DNA from: Thermoplasmata archaeon
GTDB lineage: Archaea; Thermoplasmatota; Thermoplasmata; Lutacidiplasmatales; UBA184
Length of the DNA stretch: 5,529 nt
Direction of reading: 5' to 3'
Assembly: GCA_021792485.1 (NCBI GenBank)
Contig: JAJYUO010000085.1
Span: forward strand, 1 to 5,529
A program made the translations under genes and the position numbers. Of this stretch, positions 1-4,932 are shown piece after piece. The notes beneath the pieces are model-generated. The model worked only from the letters and a program-made list of their open reading frames with translations, was not told the DNA's origin and searched no databases. Positions within the stretch are counted from its first letter, which is position 1, and each line of letters opens with the position of its first letter.

Positions 1-169
1 GTCGCGATGCGTGCCCCCGGTCGGTTGCCGTCGCACTGTGCCCGGGCCCTCGCGGGATTCCGCGGAGGCCTCGTGACCGAGTCATCGATCATCGACCGAT
101 GACGGCGGCCCTCGTAGCCAGCGCGGAGGACCCGTCACGTCGGTCGACCCGCGCGGGCGGAATGTTCCG
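1..169. other. Window edge without a recognisable gene
   Basis: No protein family is recognised here. Plus-strand frame 1 is open from the window edge to a TGA at 100-102, about 33 codons with mostly G or C in third positions. It could be the tail of a rightward gene converging on the glycosyltransferase that ends at 170. Frame 3 is also open over most of the stretch, so openness alone proves little at this GC content. A short inverted repeat lies at 81-103 and a 10-base GC palindrome at 148-157. Confidence 0.3.
81..103. repeat. Inverted repeat downstream of the GT4 gene
   Basis: The 7-base arms GTCATCG (81-87) and CGATGAC (97-103) are perfectly complementary around a 9-base spacer. The repeat lies 67 bases beyond the GT4 stop codon and overlaps the TGA at 100-102 of the open plus-strand frame. 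There is no T-rich tract on either side, so it is not a classic terminator. A 7-base stem can arise by chance in sequence of this composition. Confidence 0.3.
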
Positions 170-1327
170 TTAGGGGGCATCGCGGGCCAAGACAGATCGC
201 GGGCGCTCCACGACTTCGCGGAAAAGCTCGAGATACCGCGGAATGAGATTCGACCATGAGAACGTCTCCGCGCGTCGTCGGCTCGCGGCGGCGAACCGGG
301 ACCGCAAGGGACCGTCGCTCGCGATCCGCAGGATCGACGCCGCCAGCATCGCCGGGTCATCGGGCGGAACCAGCAGCGCGTTCTCGCCTTCCACGACGCT
401 CTCGGCGACGCCCCCCACCCGGGTCGCCACGATCGGGAGCCCCGAAGCCATGGCCTCGAGCAGCACGCGCGGAAACGACTCGAAGCGGGAAGGGAGGACG
501 AAGAGGTCGGCGTCCCGGAACGCGGCGAGGACCCGGGGGCGAGGGGGGGCGACCTCGACGCTCAGGCGGCGGTCGATCCCGAGATCGGCGGCGAGCGCCC
601 GGGCCGGTTCGGATCCCCCCCAGTCGTCGCCGACCAGTCGAACGGTCCAGTCGAGGCTCTTTGGGAGCCGGGCGAGCGCGCGGATCAGGGTCGGGATGCC
701 TTTCTGCTCTCGATCGATTCGCCCGACGTAGAGGATGCGAAAGGAAGTCGACGGGCTCGTCGACGGAACGAACTCTTCGAGGGCAATCCCCGTCGGGATC
801 CGGACCACGAAGGCGGGGTCCACGCCGAGACGGGTGAGGAATTCGCGTTCCGCGATGCTCTGGACGATGACGCGATCGGCACGTCGAAGGGTCTCCCGGG
901 CGACGAAACGGTGATAGAGGCCGGAGAACGCCATTCCCCGGCCGGGGTCGACATGGGTCGTCACGACCAGCGGCACGGCATGCCGCTTCCGGATCCATGC
1001 GCCCACGAAGGTCGGAAAATAGCCAAAGGCGTGGGCGTGGATCAGATCCGCATCCATGCGGTCGAGGGCCGTGACCATGCCGGGCGCGACGATGCCGAGT
1101 CCCAGCGGGAGCGGAAGCGTGCGGAACGCTCGGCAGCGATGGATCCCGGCATCGCGATCGGTCGGGAGCGCGGGGAGGCGCGTGAACGGATGGTTGCGGG
1201 AAAGATCCGTCGTAACGACGTCGACCTCGACCCCATTCTCCCGCAGCCGAGCGACCAGCTGTTCGAGCGTCGCTTCGACGCCCCCCAGGGCCGGAGGGTA
1301 TCGCTGGGAGAGCTCGACGACGCGCAT
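170..1327 (-). CDS. GT4 family glycosyltransferase (GT-B fold)
   Basis: This 385-residue protein is a retaining glycosyltransferase of the GT4 (glycos_transf_1) family, expected to move a sugar from a nucleotide-sugar donor to a lipid or glycan acceptor at the cytosolic membrane face. The N-terminal half has the acceptor-side Rossmann features: a glycine-rich loop in PPALGGVE (residues 11-18), DLIHAHA near 94-100 and TTHVDPG near 123-129. The C-terminal half carries the donor site: VGRIDREQKG (201-210), with Arg203 and Lys209 in the usual phosphate-contact positions, and an intact E-x7-E pair, Glu283 and Glu291, in FESFPRVLLEAMASG. The common PNG motif before the second domain reads PTG (178-180). 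No membrane segment is evident. The length is normal. The ATG lies 13 bases after the stop of the upstream GT-C gene; GAGG overlaps that stop but is rather far away for a Shine-Dalgarno site. Donor and acceptor cannot be read from the sequence. Confidence 0.93.
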   Translation of the reverse strand: MRVVELSQRYPPALGGVEATLEQLVARLRENGVEVDVVTTDLSRNHPFTRLPALPTDRDAGIHRCRAFRTLPLPLGLGIVAPGMVTALDRMDADLIHAHAFGYFPTFVGAWIRKRHAVPLVVTTHVDPGRGMAFSGLYHRFVARETLRRADRVIVQSIAEREFLTRLGVDPAFVVRIPTGIALEEFVPSTSPSTSFRILYVGRIDREQKGIPTLIRALARLPKSLDWTVRLVGDDWGGSEPARALAADLGIDRRLSVEVAPPRPRVLAAFRDADLFVLPSRFESFPRVLLEAMASGLPIVATRVGGVAESVVEGENALLVPPDDPAMLAASILRIASDGPLRSRFAAASRRRAETFSWSNLIPRYLELFREVVERPRSVLARDAP

Positions 1328-1340
1328 GGATGCCGCGCCC

Positions 1341-2708
1341 TCACCCGGTCCAGGCGCGTCTCCACCGCTCCCAGAAGACGGGCCAGGGTATCGGTTTCCT
1401 CTGGTCGCGCGCGTACACGACGATCAACTGGGCGAGCGCGGCGGTAACGAGAAGCCCGAAGGCGATGATCGCCCAGGAGCGGACCCCTCCGTACAGCGCG
1501 CTGGCGTCGAGCTGCATGGAGAACGTCCAGGCCCCGGGATCGAGGGGGGCTACGAAACGGATCAAGAAGTCGTTGTTCACCAGCAGAAAGCCGAAACTCA
1601 CCACGAACGTGTAGAGCGCAATCAGGGTGCGGCCGGGGCACAGGACCAGTACGTCCAGCGCGAGCAAAGGGAACAGGTACATCAGGTACTGTTCGGCGAG
1701 GCCGAACCGCGTGAGCAAGAACACGGTCGTGACGAGCGTGAGCGCGCGGGTCATTCCCGATGGCGTGAAGGTTGAGAACCAGCGGGCCGCGAAGTAGCCG
1801 CTCAGGACCACCGCCGGGACCCACAGGTATCCTAGCACGGTACTCAGGTAGGGGGTGGAGGCGACCGCGCTCGCCACGGCGGGGATCGAGAGAAGCACGG
1901 ACCAGCCGCCGATGATCGTACCGCCGTGGGTCTGCGACACGGCGCCCGCGAGCAGATTGACGGTTCCCCAGTGGAGAGCGAGAACGGCCGCGATCGTCGC
2001 GAGGAGAGGGAACGCGACGCCGACGAGTACGTAGGCTCGCCGCCAGCCCCGGTTCGCGAAGAACTCGAGCGGGAGGAAGATGACCGTGACGTACTTCACG
2101 AAGATGCCGACGCCGTAGAGGGTCGAGCGCGCGAGCGGGGTCCACGAGAAGTAGACGAGGAGTACGAGGACGACGACGATCGCGTCGAACTGGCCCCAGA
2201 TGGCGGTCACGATGATGGAGTACGGGAAGAACGACCAGGCGACGAGCGTTCGGGTGGCCTGCCTTGAGTTACGGGTCCACGAGAAGACGATCTGGTAGAG
2301 GAGGTAGGCGATGACCGCGTTTGCGAGGATGCCCGGCTGCTTCAGCAGGAAATAGAGCACGAATCGGTCGTCCCATCCGACTACCGTCCACGCCCGATAG
2401 AGTCCCCCCAGCAGGAGCGGCCAGAACGGCAGGTACGCCGCCGACGGGAGGGTCTGCCCGAAGAAGCTGAAGCTGAGGCCCGGAACGGCCGGCCAATTCA
2501 TGCTGTACGGATTGTTCCCGATCGCGACCTCGTAGCCGGTCCGCACCCAGACCTCGAAGTCGTACGGGTGCCCGGTCCAGAAGGAAAAACCTTCGCAGAT
2601 GGCGAGTCCCGCCAGGAGGAATTGCCACGCCCGGCGCGGGAGTTTCGGTAGCCGCTCGGTGGAAACCCTTCCGTCCCGCTCCGGTCCGTCCTCGGCAGAT
2701 GTCGGCAT
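1341..2708 (-). CDS. Polytopic GT-C fold glycosyltransferase (GT87/Gpi18-like)
   Basis: This 455-residue integral membrane protein has about 11-13 hydrophobic segments after a charged N-terminal tail of about 28 residues. It looks like a GT-C glycosyltransferase of the mannosyltransferase type, which usually takes sugar from a lipid-phosphate carrier. The first extramembrane loop holds HPYDFEVW (47-54), where Asp50 fits the conserved GT-C loop-1 acidic residue, followed by a GNNPY motif (64-68). WGQFDA (171-176) is typical of Gpi18/PIG-M/DUF2029-like enzymes. GIFVKY (201-206) and EQYLMYLFP (339-347) also resemble conserved membrane motifs of this group. The C-terminus is a short basic, Trp-rich tail. 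The gene heads a two-gene unit with the GT4 gene 13 bases downstream and has its own archaeal TATA box. The ATG is favoured because it sits at the right distance from that box. Family level is secure; sugar and acceptor are unknown. Confidence 0.85.
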   Translation of the reverse strand: MPTSAEDGPERDGRVSTERLPKLPRRAWQFLLAGLAICEGFSFWTGHPYDFEVWVRTGYEVAIGNNPYSMNWPAVPGLSFSFFGQTLPSAAYLPFWPLLLGGLYRAWTVVGWDDRFVLYFLLKQPGILANAVIAYLLYQIVFSWTRNSRQATRTLVAWSFFPYSIIVTAIWGQFDAIVVVLVLLVYFSWTPLARSTLYGVGIFVKYVTVIFLPLEFFANRGWRRAYVLVGVAFPLLATIAAVLALHWGTVNLLAGAVSQTHGGTIIGGWSVLLSIPAVASAVASTPYLSTVLGYLWVPAVVLSGYFAARWFSTFTPSGMTRALTLVTTVFLLTRFGLAEQYLMYLFPLLALDVLVLCPGRTLIALYTFVVSFGFLLVNNDFLIRFVAPLDPGAWTFSMQLDASALYGGVRSWAIIAFGLLVTAALAQLIVVYARDQRKPIPWPVFWERWRRAWTG

Positions 2709-2739
2709 TCGGCCGGACGACTCGAGACCAGGCTCTGAC

Positions 2740-2745
2740 TATAAA
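2740..2745 (-). promoter_or_regulatory. Archaeal TATA box of the glycosyltransferase pair
   Basis: The minus strand reads CCTTTATAG across 2739-2747. It is an AT-rich island in GC-rich surroundings and a good match to the archaeal TATA consensus. Its centre is about 34 bases before the ATG at 2708. Archaeal TATA boxes sit about 26 bases before the transcription start, so the mRNA would begin near 2716 with a leader of about 8 bases. Such near-leaderless transcripts explain the missing Shine-Dalgarno site. The box probably drives both glycosyltransferase genes. Confidence 0.65.
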
Positions 2746-2936
2746 GGGGCCGAAAACGGCGGCCCCGACCCAAACCTGCCCGGGTCCGCGGCCTCGATCG
2801 GAATCGACGATTCGGTCCGGTCGAGAATCGCTGCCTTCGGTATGCGGAGCTTCGGTGTTCTAGGCGCGAACGACCGCGCGGAGGCTCGATTTCGGAACCC
2901 GAGCATGGCCCGACGACGGACCGTGACCAACAGGGC

Positions 2937-2988
2937 CCTGCGTCGGGTCTCCTCGGCCACCGGCGGCCCGACGCGGGAGGTCGGTGGC
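2937..2988. repeat. Overlapping inverted repeats with mutually exclusive pairings
   Basis: Arms GCCACCG (2956-2962) and CGGTGGC (2982-2988) pair perfectly and enclose a smaller stem, CCCG (2967-2970) with CGGG (2974-2977) around the loop ACG. Alternatively GCGTCGGG (2940-2947) pairs perfectly with CCCGACGC (2967-2974), and on the plus strand this extends to 11 pairs (2937-2947 with 2967-2977) through one G-U pair. The two folds cannot coexist. The first fold begins 20 bases after the epimerase-like stop codon, a position suited to a 3'-end structure. No T tract follows. Confidence 0.4.
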
Positions 2989-3007
2989 GGGCCCGATCGG
3001 TTGAATC

Positions 3008-3964
3008 CTAGCGTCTCACATTCGCGAGTAATGGTGCGACCCCCTCCTGAAACCGAGCATACGCCGGCTTCCAACCCAGTGCTCGCAGCTTTCCTGCCGA
3101 GGTAGCCCGGTTCGCCCGCAAGTGGGTCGCGACCACACGGCCGTAGGTCGCTACCGCCTCCTCGAACGACATGCTGCCGGGCCCGGGTGCCCCGACGGTC
3201 TCGGCAACGAAATGGGCGAACTCTGCCCACGGGCGAGGATTTCCATCGACGATGTTGTAGACCTCGCCCGCCGTTCCTTTCTCCGCGATCGTGCAGAACG
3301 CGGACGCGGTGTCCGGCAGCGACACAAAGGACCAGTGGTTCGTTCCGCCGTCGATCACGCGGTAGGTCCCCTTCCGAATCCCCTCCAGGACGGGCCGGAA
3401 CCAGGCCCCGTCCCCATAGACCATTCCGGGCCGGCCGACGAGTACTTCGAGCTCGGGAGGGGCGTTGGCCTCCAGACCGGCCCGCTCGGCATCGTAGTTG
3501 TCCCGCGACTCCCCCTGCGGGTCCACCCGGGATTGCTCGGTGATGATCCCCGGCTGATCCGCATACACCCAATATCCCGAACCGATGATCACACGACGAA
3601 CTCGGTTGGCCCGCGCTGCCTCGATGATATTGCCCGCTCCCCGGACCCGCACTTCCCGAGCGAGGTCGCGCGGGTCGGGCACCTCGCTCGGATTCGCGGC
3701 CACGTGGACAATCGCCGCACAGCCCTGGGCGTGTTTCGTGAGGGATTCTATGTCGAGCACGTTTCCGACGACCGGCTCCCCTCCCGCGGAGCGCACGATC
3801 TCGGCCCGGGCGGGATCTCGGATCAATCCTCGCACTTTGCTCCCCCGGCGCGCAAACGCTCGAGTAATCTCTTGACCGAGGAAGCCGGCCGCGCCGACGA
3901 TCAAAACCGTCGAATCCTCTAGGGGCTGCGCCGCCCCGTCCTCGTCTCGGTGGTACGCTCTCAC
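3008..3964 (-). CDS. NAD(P)-dependent epimerase/dehydratase-like extended SDR, YxxxR variant
   Basis: This 318-residue protein has the extended short-chain dehydrogenase layout. A Rossmann dinucleotide site GAAGFLG (24-30) follows a short N-terminal extension; Arg49 after strand 2 could favour NADP but this is only a hint. Further family features are GNVLDIESL (67-75), IVHVAA (85-90), GSGYWVY (128-134), GRPGMVYGDG (177-186), the C-terminal substrate-domain segment GEVYNIVDG (233-241) and LRALGWKP (293-300). The catalytic YxxxK position reads Tyr157-Asp-Ala-Glu-Arg161, so the lysine is replaced by arginine (codon CGG). This may mean altered chemistry or a non-catalytic role. The start is GTG, chosen because it leaves 17 residues before the first strand; AAGGA lies 11 bases upstream. 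The TAG stop is at 3008-3010. It points the same way as the glycosyltransferases but lies about 300 bases before them, so co-transcription is doubtful. The substrate is unknown. Confidence 0.88.
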   Translation of the reverse strand: MRAYHRDEDGAAQPLEDSTVLIVGAAGFLGQEITRAFARRGSKVRGLIRDPARAEIVRSAGGEPVVGNVLDIESLTKHAQGCAAIVHVAANPSEVPDPRDLAREVRVRGAGNIIEAARANRVRRVIIGSGYWVYADQPGIITEQSRVDPQGESRDNYDAERAGLEANAPPELEVLVGRPGMVYGDGAWFRPVLEGIRKGTYRVIDGGTNHWSFVSLPDTASAFCTIAEKGTAGEVYNIVDGNPRPWAEFAHFVAETVGAPGPGSMSFEEAVATYGRVVATHLRANRATSAGKLRALGWKPAYARFQEGVAPLLANVRR

Positions 3965-3974
3965 GGAAACCCAA

Positions 3975-4003
3975 GTCCTTAGGACGATCCGATCGAAGTC
4001 GGA
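3975..4003. promoter_or_regulatory. Two adjacent dyads before the epimerase-like gene
   Basis: GTCCT-T-AGGAC (3975-3985) is an 11-base palindrome, and TCCGA-N6-TCGGA (3988-4003) follows after 2 bases. They lie 11 to 39 bases before the GTG start at 3964, where a repressor would cover the promoter or the transcription start. No regulator gene is present in the window, and each dyad alone is short, so this is a candidate operator only. Confidence 0.3.
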
Positions 4004-4105
4004 CGCAGCTATGAAGTGTGCCTTTGAGTGAGGTCGCCGCGCCGGATCGGTCAGTGCGCGGCAGCGTGCGGCAGATCAGCGAGGGGCTTGCCGCGTCGGC
4101 CATTC

Positions 4106-4119
4106 TTCCGCGGGCGGAA
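4106..4119. promoter_or_regulatory. TTCCGC-GG-GCGGAA dyad
   Basis: Six-base arms at 4106-4111 and 4114-4119 are perfectly complementary with a 2-base spacer. Such a compact dyad resembles a binding site for a dimeric regulator more than an RNA hairpin, whose loop would be too small without opening a pair. It sits in the divergent region about 140 bases from the epimerase-like start and 170 from the AhpD-like start. Confidence 0.25.
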
Positions 4120-4220
4120 CCACAACGCGCTTGGGGGCAGCGGTGTCGGTCGGTCCGTCGTTGCCCGATGGATCCGTGTTGGGGCAGGGAGGAAAGTGCG
4201 ACCGAAGGAGTCGGGCTTCC

Positions 4221-4232
4221 TTACGTTCGTAA
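4221..4232. promoter_or_regulatory. TTACG-TT-CGTAA dyad before the AhpD-like gene
   Basis: Five-base arms flank a TT spacer in one of the few AT-richer spots of the divergent region, 61 bases before the chosen ATG. It could be an operator, or TTCGTAAA (4226-4233) could act as a weak TATA element, which would place transcription start near 4256. It starts directly after a GGCTTCC run and lies just before the larger hairpin at 4239-4267. Confidence 0.25.
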
Positions 4233-4238
4233 ACTCGG

Positions 4239-4267
4239 GTCAACGGTCCCGCTAAGGGGCCGTTGGC
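4239..4267 (+). promoter_or_regulatory. Strong hairpin upstream of the AhpD-like gene
   Basis: Bases 4239-4250 pair with 4256-4267 over 12 pairs around the five-base loop GCTAA (4251-4255). Two of the pairs (4240 with 4266, 4247 with 4259) are G-U, so the complete stem forms only in RNA copied from the plus strand; the minus-strand copy has two A-C mismatches. It ends 25 bases before the ATG at 4293. It could be a 5' leader structure controlling translation or stability, a processing site, or the end of an upstream short RNA. No known riboswitch class is recognised. Confidence 0.4.
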
Positions 4268-4292
4268 GCCTGAACACGGCCGAGTTCGCGCT

Positions 4293-4658
4293 ATGACCGC
4301 ACACATGAAAGAGAAGTTGGAGGAGTTCCAGTCCCTGGTCGCATCGCTGCAGAAGGAGTACCCGAAGGAGATTGCGGGATTCCTGAATTTCATGAAGGCC
4401 GAAGAGGGCGGAACGTCGCTCTCGGGCAAGGACAAGGAGATCATCAGCGTCGCACTCGCCGTGGCGGCGCAGTGCGAGTGGTGCATCGCCTTCCACGTGA
4501 AGTCGGCCGCGTCGCTGGGCGCAACCCGGGGCGAACTCATGGAGGCCGGGTTCGTGGCGGTCGTGATGCACGGTGGGCCCGGGCTCACCTACCTCAAGCC
4601 CCTAGTGGATGCGGTGGACGAGTTCGTCCCCCCATCGGCGCCGGGCAGCGCCCGCTGA
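4293..4658 (+). CDS. AhpD-like / carboxymuconolactone decarboxylase family protein
   Basis: This 121-residue protein is a small all-helical member of the carboxymuconolactone decarboxylase/AhpD family. The redox site CEWCIAFH has Cys61, Cys64 and His68 in the CxxCxxxH arrangement known from AhpD-type alkylhydroperoxidases, which form and reduce a disulfide during peroxide removal. Downstream are the family-like SLGATRGELMEAG (74-86) and MHGGPGLTYL (92-101). An N-terminal helix of about 35 residues (LEEFQSLVASLQKEY) precedes the domain, as in many stand-alone archaeal members. No signal peptide or membrane segment is seen, so it is cytosolic and probably forms oligomers. A TTG at 4263 would add 10 residues and an ATG at 4305 would remove four; 4293 is a compromise and no Shine-Dalgarno site decides it. 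It is divergent from the epimerase-like gene and convergent with the transporter. Peroxidase or disulfide-exchange activity is inferred from the motif. Confidence 0.88.
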   Translation: MTAHMKEKLEEFQSLVASLQKEYPKEIAGFLNFMKAEEGGTSLSGKDKEIISVALAVAAQCEWCIAFHVKSAASLGATRGELMEAGFVAVVMHGGPGLTYLKPLVDAVDEFVPPSAPGSAR

Positions 4659-4917
4659 ATCAGAATCGGGCTCCGGGTCGCCGGTTCCGGTCGTGCCCCA
4701 TCGTTGGAGTATACAGCGGCTCGGGCCTCGCCGGCCCGGCGCCCTCCGGGGGCCCTGGCCTAGTCGTTGGAGAAGGCAAGTGATGCAAGTCCGAGTCGCC
4801 GAACTTCCTTGCCCGTTCCACCGACCACGCGCTGCCCGAGGACTCTGGAAGGGCAACTCGATGCGGGTCTCCCCTCTTCGGATTCACCACGCTCGTGACC
4901 GGTAACTCATCCGTCCG
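4659..4917. other. Convergent intergenic region with GC-rich hairpins
   Basis: These 259 bases lie between the stops of the AhpD-like gene and the transporter. A GTATAC site (4709-4714) is followed by stacked GC-rich stems: CGGGCC (4722-4727) with GGCCCG (4733-4738), then GCCC (4741-4744) with GGGC (4750-4753), then a GGCC-CT-GGCC palindrome (4751-4760). TCGTTGGAG occurs twice (4701-4709 and 4764-4772). Open frames exist on both strands but none looks like a protein family. The stems may help end the AhpD-like transcript, although no T tract follows. I see no tRNA or known RNA family. Confidence 0.4.
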
Positions 4918-4932
4918 TCAGTGGGACGGATG
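4908..4932 (-). terminator. Hairpin spanning the transporter stop codon
   Basis: CATCCGTCC (4908-4916) and GGACGGATG (4924-4932) are perfectly complementary over 9 bases with a 7-base loop. On the minus strand the first arm encodes the last transporter codons, the loop holds the TGA stop (4920-4918), and the second arm is untranslated. It lies between convergent genes, so it may mark the transporter 3' end or, read on the other strand, back up the AhpD-like gene. No T-rich tract follows, so the terminator role is tentative. Confidence 0.35.

Larger units (their letters stand above)
2709..3007. other. Intergenic region: glycosyltransferase promoter and hairpins
   Basis: These 299 bases separate the epimerase-like stop from the glycosyltransferase start. 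They hold a TATA box at 2740-2745 (minus strand) and a cluster of inverted repeats at 2937-2988. No frame gives a protein I recognise. The plus-strand open frame that crosses the region runs antisense to both neighbouring genes and is best explained as a GC-driven shadow. On the minus strand, GGTTCCGAA near 2890-2899 resembles a tRNA T loop, but there is no matching T stem, acceptor or anticodon arm. Confidence 0.5.
3965..4292. other. Divergent intergenic region with dyads and a leader hairpin
   Basis: These 328 bases lie between two genes read away from each other and must hold both promoters. Near the epimerase-like gene are two adjacent dyads (3975-3985 and 3988-4003) and a weak TATA-like TTCATA on the minus strand at 4010-4015, which would give a leader of about 22 bases. 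In the middle is a TTCCGC/GCGGAA dyad (4106-4119). Near the AhpD-like gene are a TTACG/CGTAA dyad (4221-4232) and a strong hairpin (4239-4267). Several frames are open, including a minus-strand frame ending at 4076 that reads KRVVVPPAEEWP near its end. Its third-position GC is near background, so I do not call a gene. Confidence 0.5.

Noticed and set aside
1056..1775. Long plus-strand open frames antisense to the two glycosyltransferase genes
   Set aside because: They are Arg/Gly/Glu-rich shadows produced by high GC content and overlap convincing conserved proteins on the other strand.
2884..2904. Minus-strand GGTTCCGAA with flanking GCTCG/CGAGC, resembling a tRNA T arm
   Set aside because: The loop is too long for a T arm, and no acceptor, D or anticodon arms fit.
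3540..3562. GTGATGA and CTGA resembling C and D' boxes of an archaeal guide RNA
   Set aside because: The site lies antisense inside the conserved part of the epimerase-like gene and lacks the second box pair.
2739..4103. 454-codon minus-strand frame overlapping the epimerase-like gene
   Set aside because: It runs in another frame across a clearly conserved dehydrogenase, is rich in Arg and Gly, and shows no domain.
4181..4205. GGGAGGAAAGTGCG resembling the GAGGAAAGUCC box of RNase P RNA
   Set aside because: The match breaks after GAAAGT, and the partner conserved region and overall P4 helix could not be found nearby.
4076..4255. Possible small minus-strand protein ending at 4076 (TTG start near 4244, about 55 residues)
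   Set aside because: The end reads like protein (KRVVVPPAEEWP), but third-position GC is near background, no good start or ribosome site is seen, other frames are equally open, and the plus-strand hairpin overlaps its start.
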